From Mycobacteriales bacterium (lineage in GTDB: Bacteria; Actinomycetota; Actinomycetes; Mycobacteriales; SCTD01): a stretch of DNA of 64,000 bases. Shown here in pieces: positions 25,470-34,108 of this stretch. The notes under the pieces were generated by a model. That model was not told the origin of the DNA and ran no database searches. It saw only the letters and a program-made list of their open reading frames with translations. How positions within the stretch are numbered: position 1 is the stretch's first letter; every line of letters starts with the position of its first letter. The translations under genes and the position numbers were made by a program. The stretch is from contig JAUYQP010000022.1 in assembly GCA_030697205.1 (NCBI GenBank), forward strand, positions 40,842 through 104,841, read 5' to 3'.

Positions 25470-25581
25470 GCGCCTACTATGGACGAACGCGCTGCGGGCG
25501 CGCGCTCACGCGTGCCCGTGCTCGTCCCTGTTGGTCTGACTCCCGTCCGTCCGCCTCGACGATCCGCCCGCTGCGCGCACC

Positions 25582-25611
25582 TTGACTCGCCCACCAGGGG
25601 CGGGTCACGAT
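25582..25611 (+). promoter_or_regulatory. Candidate rpsA promoter
   Basis: TTGACT (25582-25587), 18-base spacer, CACGAT (25606-25611). This is the best -35/-10 pair in the 166-bp gap and puts the transcription start about 20 bases before the rpsA TTG. Confidence 0.5.
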
Positions 25612-25635
25612 CCCACCGCAGCCGGAGCAGACTCC

Positions 25636-27159
25636 TTGACCAGCACCCTCGACACCCCCGCGGTCCCCTACGCGGCGCCCCAGGTCGCCATCAACGACAT
25701 CGGGTCCATGGAGGACTTCCTCGCCGCCATCGACGAGACGATCAAGTACTTCAACGACGGCGACATCGTCGAGGGCACGATCGTCAAGGTCGACCGCGAC
25801 GAGGTGCTCCTCGACATCGGCTACAAGACCGAGGGCGTCATCCCCTCGCGCGAGCTGAGCATCAAGCACGACGTCGACCCCAACGAGGTCGTCGCCGTGG
25901 GCGACATCGTCGAGGCGCTCGTCCTCCAGAAGGAGGACAAGGAGGGTCGTCTGATCCTGTCCAAGAAGCGCGCGCAGTACGAGCGCGCCTGGGGCACGAT
26001 CGAGAAGATCAAGGACGAGGACGGCATCGTCACCGGCACCGTCATCGAGGTCGTCAAGGGCGGTCTCATCCTCGACATCGGCCTGCGCGGCTTCCTCCCG
26101 GCGTCGCTGGTCGAGATGCGCCGCGTGCGCGACCTCCAGCCCTACGTCGGCAAGGAGCTCGAGGCGAAGATCATCGAGCTGGACAAGAACCGCAACAACG
26201 TGGTCCTGTCCCGCCGCCAGTGGCTCGAGCAGACCCAGTCCGAGGTCCGCTCCACCTTCCTGTCCACCCTGCAGAAGGGCCAGGTCCGGTCGGGTGTCGT
26301 CTCCTCGATCGTCAACTTCGGCGCCTTCGTCGACCTCGGTGGCGTCGACGGCCTCGTGCACGTCTCCGAGCTGTCCTGGAAGCACATCGACCACCCGTCC
26401 GAGGTCGTCGAGGTCGGCCAGGAGGTCACCGTCGAGGTGCTCGACGTCGACCTGGAGCGCGAGCGCGTCTCCCTGTCGCTGAAGGCGACCCAGGAGGACC
26501 CGTGGCAGCAGTTCGCCCGGACCCACGCGATCGCCCAGGTCGTGCCGGGCAAGGTCACCAAGCTCGTCCCGTTCGGTGCGTTCGTGCGCGTCGACGAGGG
26601 CATCGAGGGCCTGGTCCACATCTCCGAGCTGGCCGAGCGCCACGTCGAGATCCCCGAGCAGGTCGTCAACGTCGGCGACGAGCTGCTCGTCAAGGTCATC
26701 GACATCGACCTCGAGCGTCGCCGCATCTCGCTGTCCCTCAAGCAGGCCAACGAGAACGGCCCGCAGGCCGAGGAGCACTTCGACCCGGCGCAGTACGGCA
26801 TGAACGCCTCCTACGACGACGCCGGCAACTACATCTACCCGGAGGGCTTCGACCCGGAGACCGGCGACTGGCTGCCGGGCTACGAGTCGGCCAAGGAGGC
26901 CTGGGAGAAGCAGTACGCCGACGCCCAGAAGCGCTTCCAGGCCCACCAGGAGCAGATCAAGCGGATGGCTGCCGCCGACGCGGAGGCCGCCGTCCCGACG
27001 TCGTACTCCTCGGAGTCCGGCGAGGACGGCGACGAGGCCGTCGAGGGCGAGGAGGGCGCTGCTGCGCCGCGTCCGACCCCGGCCCCGTCCGGCGGCACCC
27101 TGGCCTCCGACGAGGCCCTGCAGGCGCTGCGCGAGAAGCTCTCGGGCGGCGGCGCGTAG
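25636..27159 (+). CDS. rpsA: 30S ribosomal protein S1
   Basis: 507 residues with four S1/OB RNA-binding domains starting near residues 41 (GDIVEGTIVKVDRDEVLLDI), 128 (GIVTGTVIEVVKGGLILDIG), 214 (GQVRSGVVSSIVNFGAFVDL) and 299 (GKVTKLVPFGAFVRVDEGI). Four domains rather than the six of E. coli is the actinobacterial form. The C-terminal 140 residues hold the conserved YDDAGNYIYPEGFDPETGDW and an acidic tail. TTG 25636 gives the family N-terminus MTSTLDTPAVPY with GGAG eight bases upstream. S1 assists mRNA loading on the ribosome, which matters in an organism with many leaderless messages. A strong terminator follows the stop. Confidence 0.97.
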   Translation: MTSTLDTPAVPYAAPQVAINDIGSMEDFLAAIDETIKYFNDGDIVEGTIVKVDRDEVLLDIGYKTEGVIPSRELSIKHDVDPNEVVAVGDIVEALVLQKEDKEGRLILSKKRAQYERAWGTIEKIKDEDGIVTGTVIEVVKGGLILDIGLRGFLPASLVEMRRVRDLQPYVGKELEAKIIELDKNRNNVVLSRRQWLEQTQSEVRSTFLSTLQKGQVRSGVVSSIVNFGAFVDLGGVDGLVHVSELSWKHIDHPSEVVEVGQEVTVEVLDVDLERERVSLSLKATQEDPWQQFARTHAIAQVVPGKVTKLVPFGAFVRVDEGIEGLVHISELAERHVEIPEQVVNVGDELLVKVIDIDLERRRISLSLKQANENGPQAEEHFDPAQYGMNASYDDAGNYIYPEGFDPETGDWLPGYESAKEAWEKQYADAQKRFQAHQEQIKRMAAADAEAAVPTSYSSESGEDGDEAVEGEEGAAAPRPTPAPSGGTLASDEALQALREKLSGGGA

Positions 27160-27179
27160 TCCAGCCGGCATGCACGTCG

Positions 27180-27213
27180 CGGAGGCCCGCACCCCTCGGG
27201 GTGCGGGCCTCCG
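27180..27213 (+). terminator. rpsA terminator
   Basis: CGGAGGCCCGCACCCC and GGGGTGCGGGCCTCCG are perfect 16-base complements separated by two bases (27180-27195, 27198-27213), so the real loop is about four to six bases. It starts 20 bp after the rpsA stop. No T-run follows. Confidence 0.85.
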
Positions 27214-27251
27214 CCGTGTCCCGGTCCCTCACGTCGGCCCCACGGCGGCGG

Positions 27252-27338
27252 ATCTGCGTGCACGTGGCGCAGGTCGGCGCGTTCCCGGTGGCCGTCTCGC
27301 GTGCACGGTGCGTGGGCAGCGGCAAGTGCACGCAGATG
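27252..27338. repeat. Inverted pair of the 12-bp repeat GTGCACGCAGAT, upstream of the DUF559 gene
   Basis: ATCTGCGTGCAC (27252-27263) and GTGCACGCAGAT (27327-27338) are exact 12-base inverted copies 63 bases apart. Outside the 12-base core the identity stops. A third copy lies at 28455-28466. No gene is evident inside. The structure resembles a REP-like palindromic element or paired binding site. Confidence 0.7.
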
Positions 27339-27401
27339 CGCCTGTCCACAGGTTGGGTGCGGGTCCCGTCGACGGGCCGTTTGACGCGGCAAGGTAACGC
27401 T

Positions 27402-28349
27402 GTGGACACGCTCTCTGCCGTGACGACCTGCGGTTGCCGCCGCGAGGGCCTGTCGTCGCTGCGCTCCCTGCGCGCGGCAGGGCTGGATGTGCGTCGGCTG
27501 CACAGCACCGAGGGCGTGCACCGGCTGTTGCGAGGCGTCTACTCGTCCCGGCCGCTCCCGCCGTGGCCGCGCTTCGTCCTCAAGGACGCGATGCTGTCCG
27601 AGGCCTACGTCGTACGCGTGCGTGCGGCGCTGCTCCACCTCGGCCCGCGTGCTGTCGCCTCCGGGCGCACGGCGGCTCTGCTCCGCGGCTGGGCGCTGCT
27701 GATGGAGCCCCGTTCGGTCGAGGTGGCACTGCCCAACGGACGTCGGCAGCCGAGCGCCACCTGGGTCGTCGTCCGTCAACGGCGCGGGGACGTGGCACGC
27801 GAGCTGCTGCACGAGTCCCTCGGGCGGGAGGGGCTGTGGGCGACCGCGGCCGTGCAGACCGCGGTCGACTGCCTCGTCCAGCTCTCGCGCCTCGAGGCGG
27901 TCGTCGCGGTGGACAGCGCGCTGCGCTCGAAGCAGGTGACCCTGCAGCAGGTCGCCGACGCCGTGGACGCACTGCCTGGCCGGCCCGAGCGTGCTCGGGC
28001 ACGACGCGCGCTGGCGCAGTGCGACCCGCTGAGCGAGTCCGTGCTGGAGTCGGTCCTGCGGGTCCGCATGCTCGACGCCGGCCTGGTGGGCTTCGCCAGC
28101 CAGTCACCGCTGCGCTGCGCCGACGGCACGAAGCGTGCGGACTTCTGCTTCGCAGCAGCGCGGCTCGTGGTCGAGGCCGACGGTGCCCGGTGGCACCCCG
28201 ACGGGAGCCTCGACCGTCAGCGCGACAACCAGCTCGCAGCCGCGGGCTGGCGCGTCCTCCGCTTCACGTGGGCTGAGGTGGTCCACCGCCCGGCGACGGT
28301 CATCGCGTTGATCCGCGCGGCGCTCGCCGCGGTGTCGGCAGCGGCGTGA
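27402..28349 (+). CDS. DUF559 domain protein (Vsr-like endonuclease fold), AbiEi-like N-terminus
   Basis: About 315 residues. The C-terminal domain (from about 245) shows [17 protein letters not shown], then H, then [20 protein letters not shown]. This is the DUF559 pattern of the PD-(D/E)XK/Vsr-like fold with the acidic residue in VVEADG and the Arg-Asp helix. The N-terminal part ([27 protein letters not shown]) resembles the winged-helix start of AbiEi-type proteins. Such proteins occur in many copies in some actinobacteria and have no settled function. The start is uncertain: GTG 27402, GTG 27420 and ATG 27333 are in frame and none has a clear ribosome binding site. The gene is flanked on both sides by GTGCACGCAGAT repeats. 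Confidence 0.75.
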   Translation: MDTLSAVTTCGCRREGLSSLRSLRAAGLDVRRLHSTEGVHRLLRGVYSSRPLPPWPRFVLKDAMLSEAYVVRVRAALLHLGPRAVASGRTAALLRGWALLMEPRSVEVALPNGRRQPSATWVVVRQRRGDVARELLHESLGREGLWATAAVQTAVDCLVQLSRLEAVVAVDSALRSKQVTLQQVADAVDALPGRPERARARRALAQCDPLSESVLESVLRVRMLDAGLVGFASQSPLRCADGTKRADFCFAAARLVVEADGARWHPDGSLDRQRDNQLAAAGWRVLRFTWAEVVHRPATVIALIRAALAAVSAAA

Positions 28350-28454
28350 CCGGCCGGGGATCCGGCAACGGCGACGGCGGCATCGCGTGCGCTTCACGGA
28401 CGGTCACGTCCGGCCGGGCGTGACGTCGCGTCTCACGTCCGCCCGCGGCTCCAG

Positions 28455-28466
28455 GTGCACGCAGAT
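28455..28466 (+). repeat. Third copy of the 12-bp repeat GTGCACGCAGAT
   Basis: Exact copy of the core at 27327-27338, in the same orientation, 105 bp after the DUF559 gene. No inverted partner was found near it. Confidence 0.65.
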
Positions 28467-28507
28467 GTGCCGACCGGCAGGCGCTGCCGTGTCGCCAGGG
28501 CGGCGAG

Positions 28508-28562
28508 GCGCGGGGTGGGCGCGGGGTGGGCGCGGAGGGGGCGCGGAGGGGGCGCGGGGTGG
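28508..28562 (+). repeat. 11-bp G-rich tandem repeat upstream of coaE
   Basis: Five head-to-tail 11-base units starting gcgcggggtgg (28508, 28519, 28530, 28541, 28552). Units 1, 2 and 5 are identical; units 3 and 4 share a variant ending agggg. A sixth degenerate unit follows. The array ends 24 bases before the coaE -10 box and so occupies or abuts the -35 position. The G-runs could form quadruplex structure on the plus strand. Confidence 0.85.
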
Positions 28563-28586
28563 GCGCGGCGAGCGCGGCGGCTCCGC

Positions 28587-28592
28587 TAGGGT
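28587..28592 (+). promoter_or_regulatory. -10 box of leaderless coaE transcript
   Basis: TAGGGT, seven bases, then GTG 28600; no Shine-Dalgarno site. It decides the coaE start. Confidence 0.6.
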
Positions 28593-28599
28593 CCGGCGG

Positions 28600-29283
28600 G
28601 TGCTGGTCGTGGGACTCACCGGGGGCATCGGGTCGGGCAAGTCGGCCGTGAGCGGCATGCTCACCGAGCGCGGTGCCGTGGTGCTCGACGCGGACGTGCA
28701 CGCCCGCGAGGTCGTCGCACCGGGGACGCTCGGGCTCGCGGCCGTCGTCGCGGCCTTCGGCGACGCGGTGCTCGCGGCCGACGGCACCCTCGACCGCGAG
28801 GCCCTGGGCTCGATCGTCTTCACCGACCCGGAGGCGCTGGCCCGGCTCAACGCGATCGTGCACCCGCTGGTGGGCGAGCTGTCGGACCGGCGGCGGCGCG
28901 AGGCGGAGGCGGCCGGCATCGAGGTCGTGGTCCACGACGTGCCGCTGCTCGCGGAGAACGGCCTCGCGGCGATGTACGACGTCGTGGTGGTCGTCGACTG
29001 CGCCGAGACCACGCAGATCGCGCGGCTCACCGGCCAGCGCGGCATGACGCAGCGCGACGCCGAGGCGCGGATGGCGCGCCAGGCCAGCAGGGAGCAGCGG
29101 CTGGCCGTCGCCGACGAGGTGATCCGCAACGAGGGGACGCTGGCCGAGCTCGAGGATCAGGTCGACGCCCTGTGGGCCAGGCTGCGGGCACGGGTCGACC
29201 ACGAGGCCCACGCCGGACGCGTCGACACCGCCACCGGGGACAGCAAGGACCAGGACAGCAAGGACCAGGACAGCAAGGAGTGA
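28600..29283 (+). CDS. coaE: Dephospho-CoA kinase
   Basis: 227 residues; phosphorylates the ribose 3'-OH of dephospho-CoA in the last step of CoA synthesis. Walker [14 protein letters not shown] lies at residues 5-17, then [17 protein letters not shown] (substrate-site D-x-D region), [25 protein letters not shown] and the Arg-containing lid [20 protein letters not shown] 28600 is fixed by the -10 box and by the family N-terminus. The C-terminus carries a 15-bp tandem repeat (29239-29280) encoding DSKDQ units, a variable acidic tail not needed for the fold. Placed between rpsA and uvrB as in mycobacteria. Confidence 0.95.
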   Translation: MLVVGLTGGIGSGKSAVSGMLTERGAVVLDADVHAREVVAPGTLGLAAVVAAFGDAVLAADGTLDREALGSIVFTDPEALARLNAIVHPLVGELSDRRRREAEAAGIEVVVHDVPLLAENGLAAMYDVVVVVDCAETTQIARLTGQRGMTQRDAEARMARQASREQRLAVADEVIRNEGTLAELEDQVDALWARLRARVDHEAHAGRVDTATGDSKDQDSKDQDSKE

Positions 29284-29330
29284 CGGTGCGGCCAGGTGCC
29301 GTTTCGCGGACAGCGGGCATCCCGAGTCCT

Positions 29331-29336
29331 TAGCGT
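29331..29336 (+). promoter_or_regulatory. -10 box of leaderless secreted-protein transcript
   Basis: TAGCGT, six bases, then GTG 29343. No ribosome binding site. Confidence 0.5.
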
Positions 29337-29342
29337 CAGCGG

Positions 29343-30497
29343 GTGCCCCCCACACCCCCCGTCCGCCGGCGCACCCGCCCGGTCCGTGCGGTCGCGGCCG
29401 CCGCCACCCTGACCCTCGCGCTCGGGGTAGGTGCCGCCGCCTCACACGACGCACCCGCGCCCGCGGTGCGGGCCGTCACCGCGGCGTCCGTCGTCGTACC
29501 CCCGGTGGCCGGCAGCGTCGCGAGCACCCTCGCCGACGCGGCCGCCCGGGCGCTGCCCGAGGCCGCGCCGTCCGCCCCGGCGCCGACCGCCCGCGCCACG
29601 AAGGCCCCTGCCGCGCCGCGGCCGAAGGTCGCGCACGCCAAGGTCGCCCGCTGGCTCCCCACCGGCACCGGCATGTGGCTGCACGAGTGGCAGCGCTCCG
29701 AGCAGGGCCACGCACCGGTGGTCGTGAAGCGCGCCCAGGCCGCGGGCCTCACCCACCTCTACGTCCAGACCGGCTCGAGCCGCAAGGGCTGGATCGGCGA
29801 CGAGGTGCTGGGCCAGCTGCTGCCCGCCACCAAGGGCACCCAGCTCCGCGTCATCGCCTGGGACTTCCCGAAGCTCGTCGACCCGGTCGCGGATGCCCGC
29901 CGGATGGCGCGGGCTGCGCTCTACCGCAAGGCCGGCGCGCCCCGCGTCGCCGCTGTCGCGCCGGACGTCGAGACCGGCAGCGAGGGCACCCACCTGTCGG
30001 CCCGCGGCATCGACCTCTACTACTCCACGCTGCGGCGGCTGCTGCCCCCGCACATCGCGATCCTGCCGACGGTGCCGTGGCCGAGCGAGCACCGCATCAC
30101 CAGCTACCCCTACGAGCGCACCGCCCGCTTCGCCGACGCGATCGTCCCGATGGCCTACTGGTACAACCGCGACCCCGCCCGCGTCACCGCCACCTCCATG
30201 CGGGTGCTGACGCGCTACGGCAAGCCCGTCATGCCGGTCGGACAGGGGTACGACGGACGCCTCGACGCGCCGTACCTCGCCCCGGACCCGCACCCTGACG
30301 CCTCCGTCCAGGCGTTCCTCACGACGGCCAAGGAGATGGGCGCCCGGTCGGTCTCGCTGTGGTCGTGGCAGACGACCGGCGCGAAGCAGTGGCGGGTCCT
30401 CGCGCGGGCGGGTCAGGCGAAGGCGTTCCTGCCCGGCGGCACGGTCCCGAGCCCTGCGCCGACGGTCCCGTGGACGACCCGCGGGAAGAAGAAGTAG
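29343..30497 (+). CDS. Secreted protein with TIM-barrel-like (glycoside-hydrolase-type) domain
   Basis: 384 residues. An Arg-rich N-terminus and hydrophobic core (VRAVAAAATLTLALGVGAAA) form a signal peptide, then about 70 residues of Ala/Pro-rich linker. The domain from about 100 has barrel-strand signatures: GMWLHEW, HLYVQTG, LRVIAWDFP, VAPDVETG (possible acidic active-site strand), ILPTVPWP, IVPMAYWYNRD, PVMPVGQGYDG and GARSVSLWSWQ. This order resembles family-unassigned glycosidase-like barrels of actinobacteria. Which acid is catalytic is not certain and the substrate is unknown. It ends in TTRGKKK. Located between coaE and uvrB with its own promoter. Confidence 0.7.
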   Translation: MPPTPPVRRRTRPVRAVAAAATLTLALGVGAAASHDAPAPAVRAVTAASVVVPPVAGSVASTLADAAARALPEAAPSAPAPTARATKAPAAPRPKVAHAKVARWLPTGTGMWLHEWQRSEQGHAPVVVKRAQAAGLTHLYVQTGSSRKGWIGDEVLGQLLPATKGTQLRVIAWDFPKLVDPVADARRMARAALYRKAGAPRVAAVAPDVETGSEGTHLSARGIDLYYSTLRRLLPPHIAILPTVPWPSEHRITSYPYERTARFADAIVPMAYWYNRDPARVTATSMRVLTRYGKPVMPVGQGYDGRLDAPYLAPDPHPDASVQAFLTTAKEMGARSVSLWSWQTTGAKQWRVLARAGQAKAFLPGGTVPSPAPTVPWTTRGKKK

Positions 30498-30519
30498 GCC
30501 CACCCCTGCGGCGACGGGA

Positions 30520-30542
30520 CTGTCGGAGGTCCGACGTACCGT
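30520..30542 (+). promoter_or_regulatory. uvrB promoter with RecA-NDp/PafBC-type damage motif
   Basis: CTGTCGGAG (30520-30528), eight bases, then TACCGT (30537-30542). This fits the known mycobacterial pattern tTGTCRgtg-N8-TAnnnT with exact spacing and only small deviations. The GTG start is six bases after the -10 box, so the transcript is probably leaderless. No LexA box is visible. Confidence 0.75.
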
Positions 30543-30548
30543 GGCTGC

Positions 30549-32696
30549 GTGGCCTCTCAGCGCAGCAGCACCCCGACCGTGGAGCGGCTCGCGACCGACC
30601 TGAAGCGCAGCACCCGGCGCTTCGAGGTGGTCAGCGACTTCCAGCCCGCCGGTGACCAGCCGGCCGCCATCGACGAGCTCGAGCGACGACTGGTCAAGGG
30701 CGAGCCCGACGTCGTCCTGCTCGGCGCGACCGGCACCGGCAAGTCCGCGACGACCGCCTGGCTGGTCGAGCGGGTGCAGCGCCCGACGCTGGTCATGGCG
30801 CCCAACAAGACCCTGGCCGCGCAGCTGGCCAACGAGTTCCGCGAGCTGCTGCCGCACAACGCGGTCGAGTACTTCGTCAGCTACTACGACAACTACCAGC
30901 CCGAGGCCTACGTCCCGCAGACCGACACCTACATCGAGAAGGACTCCTCCATCAACGAGGAGGTGGAGCGCCTGCGCCACTCCGCCACGATGAGCCTGCT
31001 GACCCGCCGCGACGTCATCGTCGTGGCGAGCGTGAGCTGCATCTACGGCCTCGGCACCCCGCAGGAGTACGTCGACCGGATGGTGAAGCTCACCGTCGGC
31101 GACACCATCGAGCGCGACAAGCTCCTCCGGCAGTTCGTCGACGTGCAGTACACCCGCAACGACCTCGCCTTCACCCGCGGGACCTTCCGGGTCCGCGGCG
31201 ACACCGTCGAGGTCTTCCCGGTCTACGAGGAGCTCGCGGTCCGCATCGAGATGTTCGGTGACGAGATCGAGCGGGTCATGACGCTGCACCCGCTGACCGG
31301 TGAGGTCGTCGCGGAGCACGAGGAGGTCTTCGTCTTCCCGGCGACCCACTACGTCGCGGGTCCCGAGCGGATGGAGCGCGCGACCGCCGGCATCGAGCTC
31401 GAGCTGGCCGACCGGCTGGCCGAGATGGAGGCGCAGGGCAAGCTGCTCGAGGCCCAGCGGCTGAGGATGCGCACCACCTACGACCTCGAGATGATGCGCC
31501 AGGTCGGCTTCTGCAACGGCATCGAGAACTACAGCCGCCACATCGACGGTCGCTCGCCCGGCACCGCGCCGCACACCCTGCTCGACTACTTCCCCGACGA
31601 CTTCCTGCTCGTCATCGACGAGTCGCACGTGACCGTCCCGCAGATCGGCGGGATGTACGAGGGCGACCGCTCCCGCAAAGCGACCCTCGTCGACCACGGC
31701 TTCCGGCTGCCGAGCGCGATGGACAACCGGCCGTTGCAGTGGGAGGAGTTCCTCGAGCGGGTCGGCCAGGCCGTCTACCTCTCCGCGACGCCGGGGCCCT
31801 ACGAGCTCAGTCGCGTCAAGAACGACGTCGTCGAGCAGGTCATCCGCCCGACCGGCCTGGTCGACCCCGAGATCGTCGTCAAGCCCACCAAGGGCCAGAT
31901 CGACGACCTCGTCCACGAGATCCGGCTACGCGCCGAGCGCGACGAGCGGGTGCTCGTCACGACCCTGACCAAGAAGATGTCGGAGGACCTCACCGACTAC
32001 CTCCTCGAGCTCGGCATCCGGGTCCGCTACCTGCACTCCGAGGTCGACACGATCCGCCGCATCGAGCTGCTCAAGGAGCTGCGCAAGGGCGAGTACGACG
32101 TGCTCGTCGGCATCAACCTGCTCCGCGAGGGGCTGGACCTCCCCGAGGTGTCGCTCGTGGCGATCCTCGACGCCGACAAGGAAGGCTTCCTGCGGTCGGG
32201 CACGAGCCTCATCCAGACGATCGGCCGCGCGGCGCGCAACGTCAGCGGCCAGGTCCACATGTACGCCGACACGATCACCCCCAGCATGGCCAAGGCGATC
32301 GACGAGACCACCCGACGGCGGGCCAAGCAGGTCGCCTACAACACCGAGCGCGGCCTCGACCCGCAGCCGCTCCGCAAGCGGATCGCGGACATCCTCGACG
32401 ACATCGTGCGCGAGGACGCGGAGTCAGGGGCAGCCCTGGTCGGTGGCAGCGGCCGCAGCCAGTCCCGCGGCAAGGCACCCGTCCCCGGGATGAGCAGCAA
32501 GGGGGCGGCGGGGACCCATGCGAAGGACTTGGCGGGCATGCCGCGCGCCGAGCTCGCACAGCTCATCCAGCAGCTCCAGGACCAGATGCACGACGCCGCC
32601 CGCGAGCTGTCCTTCGAGCTCGCCGCCCGGCTGCGCGACGAGGTCAACGAGCTGAAGAAGGAGCTGCGTGGCATGGACGCGGCCGGGGTCCGGTAG
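30549..32696 (+). CDS. uvrB: UvrABC excinuclease subunit B
   Basis: 715-residue damage-verification helicase-like ATPase. Walker [10 protein letters not shown] lies at residues 59-67. The beta-hairpin and absorbed motif [20 protein letters not shown] clamps DNA and locates the lesion; [17 protein letters not shown] is the DEAD-like Walker B. The helicase C-terminal motifs include [17 protein letters not shown] and QTIGRAARN. The UVR domain ([20 protein letters not shown]) near the end contacts UvrC. A disordered insert rich in Gly/Ser precedes it. GTG 30549 is set by the upstream -10 box. It works with uvrA (43.7 kb) and uvrC (50.4 kb). Confidence 0.97.
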   Translation: MASQRSSTPTVERLATDLKRSTRRFEVVSDFQPAGDQPAAIDELERRLVKGEPDVVLLGATGTGKSATTAWLVERVQRPTLVMAPNKTLAAQLANEFRELLPHNAVEYFVSYYDNYQPEAYVPQTDTYIEKDSSINEEVERLRHSATMSLLTRRDVIVVASVSCIYGLGTPQEYVDRMVKLTVGDTIERDKLLRQFVDVQYTRNDLAFTRGTFRVRGDTVEVFPVYEELAVRIEMFGDEIERVMTLHPLTGEVVAEHEEVFVFPATHYVAGPERMERATAGIELELADRLAEMEAQGKLLEAQRLRMRTTYDLEMMRQVGFCNGIENYSRHIDGRSPGTAPHTLLDYFPDDFLLVIDESHVTVPQIGGMYEGDRSRKATLVDHGFRLPSAMDNRPLQWEEFLERVGQAVYLSATPGPYELSRVKNDVVEQVIRPTGLVDPEIVVKPTKGQIDDLVHEIRLRAERDERVLVTTLTKKMSEDLTDYLLELGIRVRYLHSEVDTIRRIELLKELRKGEYDVLVGINLLREGLDLPEVSLVAILDADKEGFLRSGTSLIQTIGRAARNVSGQVHMYADTITPSMAKAIDETTRRRAKQVAYNTERGLDPQPLRKRIADILDDIVREDAESGAALVGGSGRSQSRGKAPVPGMSSKGAAGTHAKDLAGMPRAELAQLIQQLQDQMHDAARELSFELAARLRDEVNELKKELRGMDAAGVR

Positions 32697-32750
32697 CCCG
32701 ACCGGCCCACCTGGCGGGACGCGCCCGCGAGGTCGTGGTGTTACCGCCGG

Positions 32751-32756
32751 TAGCAT
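32751..32756 (+). promoter_or_regulatory. Candidate -10 box for the GT4/methyltransferase/toroid gene string
   Basis: TAGCAT 41 bases before the TTG of the first gene; a ribosome binding site (GAGGGAG) lies between them, so this transcript has a normal leader. Confidence 0.45.
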
Positions 32757-32797
32757 CAGGGGTTCCGGCCTGACGCAGGCCACGAGGGAGCACGACT

Positions 32798-34108
32798 TTG
32801 ACAGACCCACTCGCCGGGCGGCCGCTCACAGCCGCCGACGGGGGACGCCCGCTGCGCATCGCGCTGCTGTCGTACCGCAGCAAGCCGCACTGCGGCGGCC
32901 AGGGCGTCTACGTGCGCCATCTCTCCCGCGAGCTGTGCGCGCTCGGCCACGAGGTCGAGGTCATCAGCGGCCCGCCCTACCCCGAGCTCGACGAGGTGCC
33001 GGGCCTGCGCCTGACCGCGCTGCCGAGCCTCGACCTCTACCGCGACCCCGACCCCTTCCGGCTGCCGTGGCCGAAGGAGTTCCGCACCCGCTACGACGTG
33101 CTGGAGTTCCTCCACATGTGCACGGCGGGATTCCCGGAGCCGCTCAGCTTCTCGCTGCGCGCCTGGGAGGAGCTCCGTCGGCGCCCGCTCGAGGACCGCC
33201 CCGACATCGTCCACGACAACCAGACGCTCGGCTACGGCCTGCTGCTCATGCAGCGCGACGGGCTCGACGTCATCGCCAACGTCCACCACCCGATCACGGT
33301 CGACAAGAAGCTTGACCTCGCCGCCGCCCACTGGCGCAAGAAGCCGTCGATGCGCCGGTGGTACGGCTTCCTCGCGATGCAGGGCAGGGTCGTACGCCGG
33401 CTGCCTGCCGTGCTGACGGTCAGCCAGAACAGCTTCGACGACATCGTCACCGACTTCGGCGTCGACGCCGCGAAGATGACGGTCGTCCCCGTGGGGGTCG
33501 AGGCCGACGTCTTCGTCCCGCCGACGCTGCCGCGCGTGCCGGGGCGCATCGTCGCCACCGCCAGCGCCGACGTGCCGCTCAAGGGCATCGTCCCGCTGCT
33601 CGAGGCGGTCGCCAAGCTGCGCACCGAGCGCGACGTCGAGCTCGTCATCGTGGGCAAGGCCAAGGAGGGCGGCCACGCCGCCAAGGCCATCGAGCGGCTC
33701 GGCCTCGAGGACAGCGTCCGCTTCGTCACCGGCATCAGCGAGCGCGAGCTCGTCGAGGTCTTCGGTAGCGCCCAGGTCGGTGTCGTCCCGAGCCTCTACG
33801 AGGGCTTCAGCCTCCCCGCGATCGAGCTGCTCGCCTGCGCGACGCCGCTCGTCGCAACGACCGCGGGCGCGCTGCCCGAGGTCGTCGGTCCCGACGGCGA
33901 GTCCGCGCTGCACGTCCCGCCGGGCGACCCGGAAGCCCTCGCCGCCGCGATCGGCCGGCTGCTCGATGACGACGCGCTCGCGGCCCGCATCGGGGCCGCC
34001 GGACGCGCCCGCGTCGAGGCCATCTACACCTGGCAGGCCGTGGCGGAGCAGACCGTCGCCTGGTACCGCCGCCATCTGCAGGAGACAACGGAGGACCCCT
34101 CGTGCTGA
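32798..34108 (+). CDS. GT4-type glycosyltransferase
   Basis: 436 residues, GT-B fold. N-terminal domain: RIALLSYRSKPHCGGQGVYVRHLSREL with the glycine-rich acceptor loop; ANVHHPITVDKKL follows the linker. C-terminal domain: PVGVEADVF, ATASADVPLKG (nucleotide-sugar loop), and E-x7-E in SLYEGFSLPAIELLACATP. No signal or membrane segment; soluble or peripheral. TTG 32798 is supported by GAGGGAG about seven bases upstream. First of four tightly overlapping genes; the next start (34102) lies within its last codons. The product glycan or glycoconjugate is unknown. Confidence 0.9.
   Translation: MTDPLAGRPLTAADGGRPLRIALLSYRSKPHCGGQGVYVRHLSRELCALGHEVEVISGPPYPELDEVPGLRLTALPSLDLYRDPDPFRLPWPKEFRTRYDVLEFLHMCTAGFPEPLSFSLRAWEELRRRPLEDRPDIVHDNQTLGYGLLLMQRDGLDVIANVHHPITVDKKLDLAAAHWRKKPSMRRWYGFLAMQGRVVRRLPAVLTVSQNSFDDIVTDFGVDAAKMTVVPVGVEADVFVPPTLPRVPGRIVATASADVPLKGIVPLLEAVAKLRTERDVELVIVGKAKEGGHAAKAIERLGLEDSVRFVTGISERELVEVFGSAQVGVVPSLYEGFSLPAIELLACATPLVATTAGALPEVVGPDGESALHVPPGDPEALAAAIGRLLDDDALAARIGAAGRARVEAIYTWQAVAEQTVAWYRRHLQETTEDPSC

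Noticed and set aside
28508..28562. CRISPR-like array
   Set aside because: Units are 11 bp with no spacers; it is a simple tandem repeat.
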